Notes: generated by a model not told the origin, from the sequence alone. Counted from the stretch's first letter, positions 34,838 to 44,486 are shown. The stretch is DNA of 64,000 nt from JANOYC01 sp031428675 (GCA_031428675.1 JANOYC010000093.1:1-64000); one strand, 5' to 3'. Numbers and translations are program-made.

Positions 34838-35916
34838 CCCTGGGTCGCCAGTGTGACGGTGTGCTGCAGTACGTCGCTGGCGACACCATCGTCTTGCGAC
34901 AAGCGTACGACCTCTCCGATGACCAGAACTGCCGGGGATCGCGCCCCGGCGGCGTTCGCAACCTCGACGATGTCCGACACCGTGCCGGTTGTGGTGCGTT
35001 GCGTTTCGCTGAAACCGCGCTCTATGACGGCGACCGGCATGTCGGCGCGCATGCCGTGGCGCACTAACCCAGCGGCCAGATGGGGCAGCGTGGTCACCCC
35101 CATGAGCACGACGATGGTGCTGTCGAGCCCGACCAGGTGCGCCAACTCGTCTTCACTCAGCGGCGCGTGGCCCGACACAATCGTGAGGATGCGGCTGATC
35201 TCGCGGTGGGTCACCGGGATTCCCGCCGCAGCGGGCACGGAGATCGCGCTCGTGACGCCGGAGATCACGGTGACGGGGACTCCCGCTTTGCGACAGGCGA
35301 TCACTTCCTCGCCACCGCGGCCAAACACAAAGGGGTCGCCACCTTTCAAGCGTGCGACGGTATTCCCAGCGAGCGCACTCTCGACGACACGTCGCTCGAT
35401 CTCGTGCTGGGGAACCGCGTGATGCCCGGGGGTCTTGCCGACGTTGATCAGTTCGGCACCCGGAGCCCATTCTGCAAGATGCTCATGCGGGCCAAGGCGA
35501 TCGTAGAAGATCACGTCGGCGCGACGGAGGGCATCCTTGCCGGCGGCAGTCAGCAGGCCCTCATTGCCCGGTCCGCCGCCGACAAGAGTCACATGCCCGA
35601 CAGAGGCCGTTGCTGACGGCTCCTCTCGGGTACACCAGGTGCGCAGTTCCTGGCAGACCTCTGCCATCACACGCGAGGCATCGTCGGGCACCGCGACGGC
35701 GACGACGAGATCGACAGCAGAGACAAGGTGCCGCCAGCCGATTACCGACGACGGAAACTCCACCGATCGCACTCCGCTCGGCACAGCGCCGCGGGCGGGG
35801 CTCGCCGAGAACACGACTGCGCCCGCGGCGACATATCGCGCGAGAGAGCGTCGGGCGACGCGAGGATCGCCGATGACAACCACTCGTCGCCCGGTCAGGT
35901 CGAGAGTCAGCTCCAT
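34834..35916 (-). CDS. cobA: Uroporphyrinogen-III C-methyltransferase with a shortened CysG-like N-terminus
   Basis: The 360-residue protein has a full SUMT domain (about residues 107-350: VTLVGGGPGNEGLLTAAGKDAL, YDRLGPHE, RLKGGDPFVFGRGGEE, GVTSAISVPAAAGIPVTHR). It makes precorrin-2 for siroheme, the cofactor of NirB. The first 100 residues look like a reduced Rossmann half of CysG (RRVVVIGDPRVARRSLARYV) without the usual GGG and without the dimerisation part. The dehydrogenase/chelatase function may be lost. It lies 4 bases after nirB and is coupled to hemD. Confidence 0.92.
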   Translation of the reverse strand: MELTLDLTGRRVVVIGDPRVARRSLARYVAAGAVVFSASPARGAVPSGVRSVEFPSSVIGWRHLVSAVDLVVAVAVPDDASRVMAEVCQELRTWCTREEPSATASVGHVTLVGGGPGNEGLLTAAGKDALRRADVIFYDRLGPHEHLAEWAPGAELINVGKTPGHHAVPQHEIERRVVESALAGNTVARLKGGDPFVFGRGGEEVIACRKAGVPVTVISGVTSAISVPAAAGIPVTHREISRILTIVSGHAPLSEDELAHLVGLDSTIVVLMGVTTLPHLAAGLVRHGMRADMPVAVIERGFSETQRTTTGTVSDIVEVANAAGARSPAVLVIGEVVRLSQDDGVASDVLQHTVTLATQG

Positions 35917-35920
35917 ACGG

Positions 35921-38545
35921 TCACTCCGCGACGTCCGTTTCGCGCGGTCGCACGGGGATCGTCGGACCGGACAACAGAACGGCCTCTCGCTCGGTTTCGG
36001 TGGCCGGACGCGGCTGATCGCGCTCGATCACCTGCATGAGCGCAGGGTCGGCGGTCGTCGGAGCGTTCACGAACGAGCGGAACCGTCGCAGGCGCTCTGG
36101 ATCGCGTAGTGTTGCCGCCCATTCGTCCTCATAGTTACCGACGTGTTCGGCCATCGCCTTCTCAAGCTCATCGGCGATGCCGAGTGAGTCATTACAGACT
36201 ACGTCGCGCACGTGCTCCAGCCCACCCTCGAGCTCTTCCTGCCAACGTGCGGTGCGCTGGAGACGGTCTCCGGTGCGGATGTAATACATGATGTAGCGGT
36301 CGATGTAGCGAATGAGCGTCTCGTCATCGAGATCCTGGGCGAGCAGCTGAGCGTGGGCGGGCTGGTATCCGCCGTTTCCTCCGACATAGAGGTTCCAGCC
36401 CTGATCGGTTGCGATGATTCCGATGTCCTTACCGCGGGCTTCGGCGCACTCGCGCGCACAACCCGAGACACCGAGCTTGAACTTGTGCGGTGCCCGGAGT
36501 CCGCGATAGCGCAGCTCAAGGTTAATGGCCATCGACACCGAGTCTTGTACCCCGAATCGGCACCACGTCGACCCGACGCACGATTTGACGGTGCGGAGCG
36601 ACTTGCCATATGCCTGACCGGATTCGAAACCGGCCTCGACAAGAATTTTCCAGATATCGGGGAGCTGCTCGAGCCTTGCCCCGAACAGGTCGATGCGCTG
36701 CCCACCGGTGATCTTCGTATAGAGGTTGAAGTCGGCAGCGACCTCGGCGATGACTTTGAGCTTCTGCGGAGTGATTTCACCGCCCGGGATGCGAGGGACC
36801 ACCGAGTAGGTGCCGTCTTTCTGCATGTTGGCGAGTGCGCGGTCGTTGGTGTCCTGAAGGGCACCACGGCCGCCATCCAGAATGTAGGTCGAGGTCTGAG
36901 TCGCCAGGATGGATGCGATGACTGGCTTGCAGATGTCGCAACCGAGACCGTGGCCGAAGCGCTCCATGATCTGCTCGAATGAGGTGAGCTGCAGGATGCG
37001 CACGGACTCGAACAACTCGCTGCGGCTCAGCTCGAAGTGCTCACAGAGGGCCTTCGAGACTTCGATGCCCGCTTTGGTGAGCTCCGTTTCGAGGATCTTC
37101 TTGACGAGAGGAACACACGAACCGCACTGCGTTCCCGCTCGCGTGCATGCCTTCAGCTCGCCGAGGTCGGTGCAGGCGTCGGCATGATCGCCGCGAACCG
37201 CTGAACGCACCGCCCCGACCGAAACGTTGTTGCAGGAACACAATTGAACGTCATCGGGCAGTTCTGAGTTTGCCGGCGGCTCGACGCCAGCGGCCGACAG
37301 GTACGCGCCGGGCTCGGCGGGCAACTCCCTCCCGAGCAAGGGGCGGAGCGCGGTGTACGGGGCCGCGTCGCCCACGAAGATACCCCCGAGGAGGGTTTTC
37401 GCATCGCTGGAGACCACGATCTTCTGGTACATGCCGCGAGCGGGATCTGCATACACGACTTCTAATACGTGTTCACCCCGGGCGAGTGCGTCGCCGAAGC
37501 TTGCCACCTCGACGCCCGACAGCTTGAGCTTTGTGGCGTCGTCGATGCCGGGGAAAACAGCCTCACCGCCGTAGATGCGGTCGGCGGCGACCTCCGCCAT
37601 GGCGTTCGCCGGGGCGACGAGACCGACGCACACACCTCCGATGTTCGCGACTTCGCCGATGGCCCAGATTCCGGCTGCCGAGGTGGAACAGTCATCGCCG
37701 ATGACGATTCCGCCGCGCGGTCCGATGTCGAGTCCGGCGTCTCGAGCGAGCTCGTCGCGAGGCGTGATGCCGATCGAGAAGACGACGAGATCGGCGTGCA
37801 GCTGACGCCCGTCGGTAAGTGCGACACCGAGAACCTTGCCTGACGGCGCCGTGAGCACCTCCGTGGGCCGGTTGCCCAGGGCGAGGGTGATCCCTTGCGC
37901 GCTGATGAGGCGACCGAGTGCTTGGCCAGCTCCTTCGTCGAGTTGTGCCGACATGAGCCAGCGTCCAGAGTGCACGATGGTGGACGATGCTCCGAGACGT
38001 TGCATGCCACCGGCGGCTTCGAGTCCGAGAAGTCCGCCGCCGACAACGACGACGTTGGCGGGGCGGCCCAGCACGTCGCGAAGTCGAGCGACCTCAGCGA
38101 CAAGGAAGTCGACATCTTCGAGGGTCCGGTAAACATAGCCGTGCTCTGCACCGGGAATCGGTGGAACCGTGGCGGCTGAGCCCGTGGCGAACACGAGATC
38201 GTCATAGCTGAGCTCCTCGCCTCCCGCGAGCGTGACGGTGCGAGCCACCGGGTCGATCGCGACAGCCGCTCGGCCGCCGACGTAACGCACGCCCGGTGAA
38301 TCCCAGAGTGCTACGTCGCCGAGGGTGAGGTCTGCCGAGTCGACGAGACGACGCGATAGCGCGACACGGTCGTACGGGAGGTGCGGTTCTTCACCGATGA
38401 CGGTCACATCGATCGGGCTCGCAGATTCGGCTGCACGGGCCTGCATGGCTTCGGTGAAGCGATGGGCGGCCGGTCCGCCGCCGAGAACGACAACCTGTCG
38501 GCGGTCGCCGGAAACCGCTCCAGCGGTGGGGCTGGTTTCATCCAT
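35921..38545 (-). CDS. nirB: Assimilatory nitrite reductase, large subunit
   Basis: The 874-residue enzyme reduces nitrite to ammonium with NAD(P)H. The N-terminal FAD/NAD domain starts VVVLGGGPAAHRFTEAM. A BFD-like [2Fe-2S] region follows (CSCNNVSVG, CTRAGTQCGSC). The sulfite/nitrite reductase half has the siroheme-4Fe4S ligands in KSCVGSTWCRFG and GVSGCARECAEARG. I chose the ATG at 38545 with GGAGGA seven bases upstream; a GTG at 38578 would add 11 residues. The small subunit nirD is divergent, not downstream. Siroheme genes follow in the same operon. Confidence 0.95.
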   Translation of the reverse strand: MDETSPTAGAVSGDRRQVVVLGGGPAAHRFTEAMQARAAESASPIDVTVIGEEPHLPYDRVALSRRLVDSADLTLGDVALWDSPGVRYVGGRAAVAIDPVARTVTLAGGEELSYDDLVFATGSAATVPPIPGAEHGYVYRTLEDVDFLVAEVARLRDVLGRPANVVVVGGGLLGLEAAGGMQRLGASSTIVHSGRWLMSAQLDEGAGQALGRLISAQGITLALGNRPTEVLTAPSGKVLGVALTDGRQLHADLVVFSIGITPRDELARDAGLDIGPRGGIVIGDDCSTSAAGIWAIGEVANIGGVCVGLVAPANAMAEVAADRIYGGEAVFPGIDDATKLKLSGVEVASFGDALARGEHVLEVVYADPARGMYQKIVVSSDAKTLLGGIFVGDAAPYTALRPLLGRELPAEPGAYLSAAGVEPPANSELPDDVQLCSCNNVSVGAVRSAVRGDHADACTDLGELKACTRAGTQCGSCVPLVKKILETELTKAGIEVSKALCEHFELSRSELFESVRILQLTSFEQIMERFGHGLGCDICKPVIASILATQTSTYILDGGRGALQDTNDRALANMQKDGTYSVVPRIPGGEITPQKLKVIAEVAADFNLYTKITGGQRIDLFGARLEQLPDIWKILVEAGFESGQAYGKSLRTVKSCVGSTWCRFGVQDSVSMAINLELRYRGLRAPHKFKLGVSGCARECAEARGKDIGIIATDQGWNLYVGGNGGYQPAHAQLLAQDLDDETLIRYIDRYIMYYIRTGDRLQRTARWQEELEGGLEHVRDVVCNDSLGIADELEKAMAEHVGNYEDEWAATLRDPERLRRFRSFVNAPTTADPALMQVIERDQPRPATETEREAVLLSGPTIPVRPRETDVAE

Positions 38546-38670
38546 GGAAGTGTCCTCCGAGCGTTGGCGTGTACTCACAGCCTAGAAATCAGGAGTTTCC
38601 CCGCCGTTGCGCCCCGGTAACAATGTGTGTCGGTCTTCTCTCGTGCGAATGCGCCCGATGTGAGGTCGTT

Positions 38671-38686
38671 GTTACGCAATCGTCAC
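38671..38686. promoter_or_regulatory. Candidate GlnR-type box between nirB and nirD
   Basis: On the minus strand the site reads GTGAC-gattgc-GTAAC, an AC-N9-AC arrangement like actinobacterial GlnR boxes. It is 126 bases from the nirB start and 82 from the nirD start. The same GTGAC-N6-GTAAC pattern occurs twice before the nitrate transporter gene. Confidence 0.55.
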
Positions 38687-38767
38687 GGCGGGCGCGATCG
38701 GAAGAAACGGGAGCTTCATAGCCTTTAGGGCATTCGCCTCGATGACCCAGGAAGGTCTGGTGACCTC

Positions 38768-39154
38768 GTGTACGACACCGCGCAACCAGAAACGCTCGCT
38801 CAGGCCACCACTCGGTGGGCCCCGGTATGTCCCGTTGAGCAACTTGAACCGCTGTGGGGTGAGGCCGCGCTCATCGACGGCCTTCAGCTCGCCATCATCC
38901 TCGTTCCAGACGGCACCCTCTATGCGGTTTCCAATCAGGATCCGGTCACCGGTGCGTTCGTGATGTCGCGGGGAATCGTCGGATCGAAGGCCGGCCGGCC
39001 GACGCTCGCATCTCCATTGCATAAGCAGGTGTACGACCTGGCAACCGGCGACTGCGTCTCTGCACCAGAGCTTCGCATTCCGACCTTCGCCGTGCGCGTG
39101 ACCGACGGACTGGTCGAGGTGGAGGTTCCCCTCGGGCATGTGACAGGCATGTAA
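38768..39154 (+). CDS. nirD: Nitrite reductase small subunit NirD
   Basis: The 128-residue protein has the NirD pattern LYAVSNQDPVTGAFVMSRGI, then ASPLHKQVYDLATGDC and FAVRVTDG. It is a Rieske-like fold without the iron-sulfur ligands, as is usual for NirD. The start is GTG at 38768. It partners NirB but is transcribed away from it, across a 222-base gap. Its stop codon lies inside a GlnR-like box. Confidence 0.9.
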   Translation: MYDTAQPETLAQATTRWAPVCPVEQLEPLWGEAALIDGLQLAIILVPDGTLYAVSNQDPVTGAFVMSRGIVGSKAGRPTLASPLHKQVYDLATGDCVSAPELRIPTFAVRVTDGLVEVEVPLGHVTGM

Positions 39155-39155
39155 C
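39140..39155 (+). promoter_or_regulatory. Candidate GlnR-type box, distal to the nitrate transporter
   Basis: GTGAC-aggcat-GTAAC overlaps the last codons and stop of nirD. It is exactly 55 bases (five 11-base turns) from the next copy at 39195. Confidence 0.45.
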
Positions 39156-39194
39156 AGCGACCTATCAGGAGCTCCGAAGCGGTGTGAGCATCTG

Positions 39195-39210
39195 GTGACC
39201 GAAAGGTAAC
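39195..39210 (+). promoter_or_regulatory. Candidate GlnR-type box, proximal to the nitrate transporter
   Basis: GTGAC-cgaaag-GTAAC lies 86 bases upstream of the transporter ATG. It shares all ten fixed bases with the other two copies. Confidence 0.55.
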
Positions 39211-39295
39211 CGCCGCCGCAGTCCTCGGAAACACGGCCTCAGTAGCGTCGGGGTCACGACCAGTCCTGTACCCCAATCCCTACTTGGAGATTCGA

Positions 39296-40702
39296 ATGAC
39301 ATCGACCACCGCAACACCACCACCCGCTGAGGCGACCACCACATCCGCGCCCCTCGTCCACCGCCCCGGGCGCTGGATCGACAACTGGAACCCCGAAGAC
39401 AAAGCCCAATGGGAGGGACCGGGTAAGGCGATCGCCTCTCGCAACCTCAAGTGGTCGATCTTTGCCGAGTTCCTCGGATTCATCGTCTGGCAGTTGTGGA
39501 GCATTGTTGTCGTGCAGTTGCCGAAGGCCGGCTTCACGCTCGACACCAGCGAGATTTTCTGGCTCATCTCCATCCCCGCGCTCGTCGGAGCGACCTTGCG
39601 ATTCCCTTACACATTCATGGTGCCGAAGTTCGGTGGACGTAACTGGACGATGATCTCCGCCGCGCTGTTGCTCATCCCGGCGACGCTTCTCGGCTTTGCC
39701 GTTCAGAACCCCGAGACGCCGTTCGGTGTGCTGCTGCTCATCGCCGCCCTCGGTGGATTCGGTGGCGGTAACTTCGCGAGCTCGATGGCGAACATCACCT
39801 TCTTCTACCCGCAGCGGGAGAAGGGCTACGCGCTCGGTCTCAACGCAGCAGGTGGCAACATCGGCGTCTCGGTCGCGCAGATCGTCGTTCCGATCGCCGT
39901 CACGCTCGGCGCAGTGGGAACACTCAACCTGCACCTCGCCGGGTGGATCTGGATTCCGCTCATCCTGCTGGCGATCTGGGGCGCCTACAAGTTCATGGAC
40001 AACCTCTCCAACGCGAAGGCCGATTACAAAGCGTCGGCGGCTGCGCTGCGTGAACCGCACCTGTGGATCATGTCTTTGCTCTACATCGGCACGTTCGGCT
40101 CGTTCATCGGCTTTGCTGGCGTATTCCCGAAGCTCATCGCCGACCAGTTCCCCGAGTACTCCGCCTTCCAGATCGGAGCGGCCTCGATATCGCTCGCCTT
40201 CATGGGTGCTCTTGTCGGCTCGATCGCCCGCCCGTACGGCGGAAAACTGTCCGACCGATTCGGTGGCGCTAAGGTCACAGTCGCGGCGTTCATCGTGATG
40301 GCGCTCGGTGCGCTCGCGGTCATCGCGATCCTGCCGCTCGCGAACTTCTGGCTCTTCCTCGCCACCTTCATGCTCATCTTCGTGGCAACGGGTGTCGGCA
40401 ACGGCTCGACCTATCGCATGATTCCGAGCATCTTCGCCGCCCGCAGCGGCGTGAAGGATGCGCACAGCAACGCTGGCGACGTCAGCACCCAGCGCAAGAC
40501 CGCGGGAGCGATTGGCATCATCTCCGGCATCGGCGCATACGGTGGGTTCATCATTCCGCAGGTTCTCGGCTTCTCGAAGACCTCGACCGGTGACTACTCC
40601 ACCGCGATCTTCGGCTTCGTCGTCGCTTACGTCGCGCTCGCACTGGTCACGGCGTTCTTCTACCTGCGCCGCGGCTCGTCGGTCGCCGGTCAGAAGGTCT
40701 AG
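39296..40702 (+). CDS. narK: Nitrate/nitrite transporter, NNP family (NarK/NasA-like)
   Basis: The 468-residue MFS protein has about 12 helices. The nitrate-porter signatures are GGFGGGNFASSMANITFFYP in helix 5 and, in the second half, VATGVGNGSTYRMIPSIF and QRKTAGAIGIISGIGAYGG. The chosen ATG has GGAG six bases upstream. It starts an operon with the nitrate reductase genes (8-base gap), so it imports nitrate for assimilation. Confidence 0.94.
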   Translation: MTSTTATPPPAEATTTSAPLVHRPGRWIDNWNPEDKAQWEGPGKAIASRNLKWSIFAEFLGFIVWQLWSIVVVQLPKAGFTLDTSEIFWLISIPALVGATLRFPYTFMVPKFGGRNWTMISAALLLIPATLLGFAVQNPETPFGVLLLIAALGGFGGGNFASSMANITFFYPQREKGYALGLNAAGGNIGVSVAQIVVPIAVTLGAVGTLNLHLAGWIWIPLILLAIWGAYKFMDNLSNAKADYKASAAALREPHLWIMSLLYIGTFGSFIGFAGVFPKLIADQFPEYSAFQIGAASISLAFMGALVGSIARPYGGKLSDRFGGAKVTVAAFIVMALGALAVIAILPLANFWLFLATFMLIFVATGVGNGSTYRMIPSIFAARSGVKDAHSNAGDVSTQRKTAGAIGIISGIGAYGGFIIPQVLGFSKTSTGDYSTAIFGFVVAYVALALVTAFFYLRRGSSVAGQKV

Positions 40703-40710
40703 GCAGCACT

Positions 40711-42834
40711 GTGAACACCGTCCCCGTCACGACCGCCACGGCATCCCATTGCCCGTACTGCGCCCTGCAGTGCGCAATGACGCTCGCGGTCGAGGCGGGG
40801 ACGGTGGCTTCTCCCGGCGTTCTCAGCATCCAGGGCCGGGATTTCCCGACCAACCGCGGCGGCCTGTGCAAAAAAGGATGGACCGCCGCGGAGCTCATCG
40901 CATCGCCGGAGCGCATCCTCGAACCGATGCTGCGCCAAGCAGACGGCACGTTCGCGCCGACCCGGTGGGACGTGGCGCTCGACCTCATTGCGCGACGTAT
41001 CACCGAAAGTCAGACCGACCACGGCGCTGACTCCGTCGGAGTGTTCGGCGGTGGTGGCCTGACCAATGAGAAGGCCTACCAACTCGGAAAGTTCACGCGT
41101 CTCGCCCTCAGATCCTCTCGAATCGACTACAACGGCCGATTCTGCATGTCGTCGGCCGCGGCCGCCGGAAACCGCGCATTCGGCGTCGACCGCGGTCTGC
41201 CGTTTCCCGTCGAAGAGCTTGATCTGGCCGAAACGATCCTGATGCTCGGCTCCAACGTCGCCGAGACCATGCCCCCCTTCATCGGTCATCTCGAGGGTGC
41301 CCGAGCCGCCGGCGGACTCATCGTCGTCGATCCCCGCCGCAGCGCCACCGCTCGGTTGACCGAAGAGGGCGGGGGTATGCACGTGCAGCCGACGCCGGGT
41401 AGCGACCTCGCACTCCTTCTCGGCCTCACCCATATCGTCATCGCCGAGAAGCTCGTTGACCGCGAATTCGTTGACACTCGAACCGTCGGTTTCGATCGAC
41501 TTCGCCGCAGCGTGAGTCAGTGGTGGCCCGAGCGCGTGCAGGAGTTCACCGGCGTTCCGGTGTGGCAGTTGAAGGAGATCGCGCGTCGACTCGCTGCCGG
41601 CGGAGGCACGTACATCCTCACCGGCCGTGGCGTGGAGCAGCACGCCGACGGCACCGATACGGCGACCGCGGCCATCAACCTCAGTCTCGTCCTGGGGCTT
41701 CCCGGTTCACCGCATTCCGGGTATGGCACGCTCACCGGCCAGGGCAACGGCCAGGGCGGGCGGGAGCACGGTCAGAAGTGCGACCAGTTGCCGGGCTACC
41801 GCAAGATCACCGATCCTGCGGCCCGCGAACACGTCGCAGGCGTCTGGGGGGTCGACCCCGACTCGCTGCCCGGACAGGGCATCCCCGCCGTCGAACTGCT
41901 GACCACCCTCGGCCAGCCCGACGCAGTGCGCTGTCTGCTCGTGCACGGCTCCAATGTCGTCGTGTCCGCTCCGAACGCCGACCGTGTGCGCGCCGGCCTT
42001 GAGGCGCTCGACTTCCTCGTCGTCTGCGACTTCTTCTTCTCCGAAACCGCGGCCTACGCTGACGTCGTGCTGCCGGTCACCCAATGGGCCGAAGAAGAAG
42101 GCACGATGACTTCCCTCGAAGGTCGTGTCATCCGTCGTCAGCAGGCCATGCCGCCCCCGCCGCTGGTGCGCAACGAACTGTGGATCTTCAGCGAACTGGC
42201 GAAGAGGCTCGGAGCACCATCGACGTGGAGCACCAACGCCAGCGAGGTGTTTGACGAACTGGCCCGAGCTTCGGCGGGAGGCATCGCCGACTACTCCGGC
42301 ATCGACTACGCGCTACTCGATTCCGGTGCGCCGGTGTACTGGCCGTATCCCAGCGGCTCTGCGGGCACGCCGCGTCTCTTCCTCGACCGCTTCGCGCATC
42401 CCGACGGGCGCGCACGAATCGTCGCGGTGCAGGCGCGTCGCTCGGGCGGACCCGCTCAGATAGACGGCACCCTGACGCTCATCACCGGCCGCCTTCTCGA
42501 GCACTACCAATCGGGCGCCCAGACGCGACGGGTTCGAGAGCTCGCCGATGCGCGTCCCGAGGCGTTCGCGCAGGTGCATCCCGCGACCGCCGCGCAACTC
42601 GGCATCACCGACGGAGCGCAGGTAGAACTGTCGAACCAGCGCGGGATCGTGCGCGTGCGAGCCGAACTGACCACCGGCATCCGACCGGACACGGTGTTCC
42701 TGCCGTTCCACTTTCCCGGTGACCAGCGCGCCAACGTGCTCACCGACGACGAGACAGATCCCATTTCCGGGATGCCGGAGTTCAAGAAGACGACGGTCCA
42801 CCTCGTGGCCGTCAAGGAGGTGGCGTCCGCATGA
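40711..42834 (+). CDS. nasC: Assimilatory nitrate reductase, molybdopterin catalytic subunit
   Basis: The 707-residue enzyme reduces nitrate to nitrite in the cytoplasm. The N-terminal [4Fe-4S] ligands are Cys14, 17, 21 and 53 (CPYCALQC and LCKKGW). The Mo-bisMGD domains include YNGRFCMSS, LGSNVAETMPP and TGRGVEQHADGTDT, and the C-terminal dinucleotide-binding barrel begins near LTLITGRLLEHYQSGAQTRR. No extra iron-sulfur domain is attached at the C-terminus, so electrons should come from the next gene product. The start is GTG. Confidence 0.93.
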   Translation: MNTVPVTTATASHCPYCALQCAMTLAVEAGTVASPGVLSIQGRDFPTNRGGLCKKGWTAAELIASPERILEPMLRQADGTFAPTRWDVALDLIARRITESQTDHGADSVGVFGGGGLTNEKAYQLGKFTRLALRSSRIDYNGRFCMSSAAAAGNRAFGVDRGLPFPVEELDLAETILMLGSNVAETMPPFIGHLEGARAAGGLIVVDPRRSATARLTEEGGGMHVQPTPGSDLALLLGLTHIVIAEKLVDREFVDTRTVGFDRLRRSVSQWWPERVQEFTGVPVWQLKEIARRLAAGGGTYILTGRGVEQHADGTDTATAAINLSLVLGLPGSPHSGYGTLTGQGNGQGGREHGQKCDQLPGYRKITDPAAREHVAGVWGVDPDSLPGQGIPAVELLTTLGQPDAVRCLLVHGSNVVVSAPNADRVRAGLEALDFLVVCDFFFSETAAYADVVLPVTQWAEEEGTMTSLEGRVIRRQQAMPPPPLVRNELWIFSELAKRLGAPSTWSTNASEVFDELARASAGGIADYSGIDYALLDSGAPVYWPYPSGSAGTPRLFLDRFAHPDGRARIVAVQARRSGGPAQIDGTLTLITGRLLEHYQSGAQTRRVRELADARPEAFAQVHPATAAQLGITDGAQVELSNQRGIVRVRAELTTGIRPDTVFLPFHFPGDQRANVLTDDETDPISGMPEFKKTTVHLVAVKEVASA

Positions 42835-44456
42835 CCGAACGCGTTGTCCTTATCGGCTACGGCACCGTTGGTGCCCGATTTGTTGACGAGATGCTACCCG
42901 CCGTGCGCTCAGGGCAAATCGCGTTGACGGTGATCGGGGCAGAGAATGCCGATGCCTACAATCGCGTGCTCATCGCGGAGTATGCCGTGGGGGCGACCGA
43001 TCGGGCGACCCTGGACATCACCGACGCGGAAGCGGCTCGAGAAGCGGGCGTGCGAATCCTCACCGGAACCACGGTGACCGCCATCAGTCGCACGCGACAC
43101 ACGCTCACCGTGGGCACGGGTGAGCAGTTGCCCTGGGATCGACTCGTCTTCGCCACCGGCGCGCGGGCGAACGTGCCCACCTTGGACGGCGTGAAGAAAC
43201 TGCGACGCGACCGGATGAAGCCACCAACTAACGCGGAACTGCTCGATTCCGCGGACGCGCCGCTCCCACGAGGCGTGACGACCCTCCGTGACCTCGATGA
43301 CGCGCACCGGGTGCTCGCCGCGATCGAGCAGGGAAAACGGATCGTTGTGCTCGGCGCTGGGGTGCTCGGGATGGAGCTGGCGCTCGCGGCCGCTCACGCC
43401 GGAAATGAAACCTGCGTCGTGTACCACAGTGAAGTGCCCATGTCGCGAAACCTCGATCGCGGTGGAGGCGCGGTGCTCGCGGGAAGCGCGCGTCGCGCCG
43501 GGGTCGCGATGGTCAATCACGCACGCGCCGAGAGTCTGCTCTTTCACGTCGACGACGACGGCCGCGAACGCTTCGACGCGCTTCTCTGCGCCGACGGCAA
43601 GCAGATCAACGGTGACATGCTCGTGTTGTCCTGCGGCGTGCACGCGCGAACAGAACTTGCGTATCTTGCTGGCCTCGCGGTCTCGTCGGGGATCCTCGTC
43701 GACGAGAATCTTCGCAGCTGGACCGACCCAGACATCTATGCGATCGGTGATTGTGCACACGTAGCGCCGAAACCGGCCGAGCCCGACTCATCAGCGTTGC
43801 CCCCCGGCGGGCCGTCGGGACTCGTCGGTCCGGGCTGGCGTCAGGCGGACTGGCTAGCGGCCGAGTTCACGCGGTCGACGGCCACGTCTGTGCCGCTCGT
43901 CGAGCGTCAGTCGTCGGTGGTCATGTTGAAGGCGGACGGGGTCGACGTCGTTGCGGCGGGCAACACGGCACCGGAGCCGTGGGACATCGTTCTGGATGAC
44001 AACGAGGTTCATTCGGACGGGTGCGTGCACGCCCCGATACGGGTGGCTCAGTGGATCGACCCCGAACACGGGCGTTACGTGAAAATGGTCACCAGGGGCG
44101 GCGTGCTCGAAGGCTTCGTCTGTGTGGGTATGCCACGGACGGCAGCCGAGCTCACCCTATTGTTCGAACGAGGAAGCGAACTGCCGGCTGATCGCTCGGT
44201 ATTGCTGCGATACGACGGTCCCGATTACGAGCCGGAGTCGAGCGCCGATGCTTTCTCGCCCGACGCGACCGTCTGCTGGTGCAATGGAGTCTCGGTTGGC
44301 ACGATCGCGGCGGCTGCCGCGGAAGGCAACACGACGGTGGCGTGCATCGGTTCGGCGACTAGGGCAGGCACGGGATGCGGAGGGTGCAAGAGCCGCATCG
44401 GCGACGTATTGGATTTCGTTGCCGAATCGGGCGAGACGCCGGAACTGGTGGGCTGA
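42831..44456 (+). CDS. nasB: FAD-dependent electron-transfer subunit of nitrate reductase (NasB-like)
   Basis: The 541-residue flavoprotein resembles the N-terminal half of NirB: VLIGYGTVGARFVDEML, the FAD segment LVFATGARANVP, the NAD site VVLGAGVLGMELALAAAHAG, and IYAIGDCAHVAP. The C-terminus has a BFD-like [2Fe-2S] domain (CWCNGVSVG, GTGCGGCKSR). It overlaps the nitrate reductase stop by 4 bases (ATGA). It should pass electrons from NAD(P)H to the molybdenum subunit. The gene symbol follows Gram-positive usage and could differ. Confidence 0.88.
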   Translation: MTERVVLIGYGTVGARFVDEMLPAVRSGQIALTVIGAENADAYNRVLIAEYAVGATDRATLDITDAEAAREAGVRILTGTTVTAISRTRHTLTVGTGEQLPWDRLVFATGARANVPTLDGVKKLRRDRMKPPTNAELLDSADAPLPRGVTTLRDLDDAHRVLAAIEQGKRIVVLGAGVLGMELALAAAHAGNETCVVYHSEVPMSRNLDRGGGAVLAGSARRAGVAMVNHARAESLLFHVDDDGRERFDALLCADGKQINGDMLVLSCGVHARTELAYLAGLAVSSGILVDENLRSWTDPDIYAIGDCAHVAPKPAEPDSSALPPGGPSGLVGPGWRQADWLAAEFTRSTATSVPLVERQSSVVMLKADGVDVVAAGNTAPEPWDIVLDDNEVHSDGCVHAPIRVAQWIDPEHGRYVKMVTRGGVLEGFVCVGMPRTAAELTLLFERGSELPADRSVLLRYDGPDYEPESSADAFSPDATVCWCNGVSVGTIAAAAAEGNTTVACIGSATRAGTGCGGCKSRIGDVLDFVAESGETPELVG

Positions 44457-44486
44457 GTCGGCAACACCGGCCGGAGCGAGGGTCTG

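Noticed and set aside
39254..40465. 403-codon minus-strand frame opposite the nitrate transporter
   Set aside because: It is rich in Arg, Glu and Asp, as expected of the complement of a membrane protein gene, with no domain.
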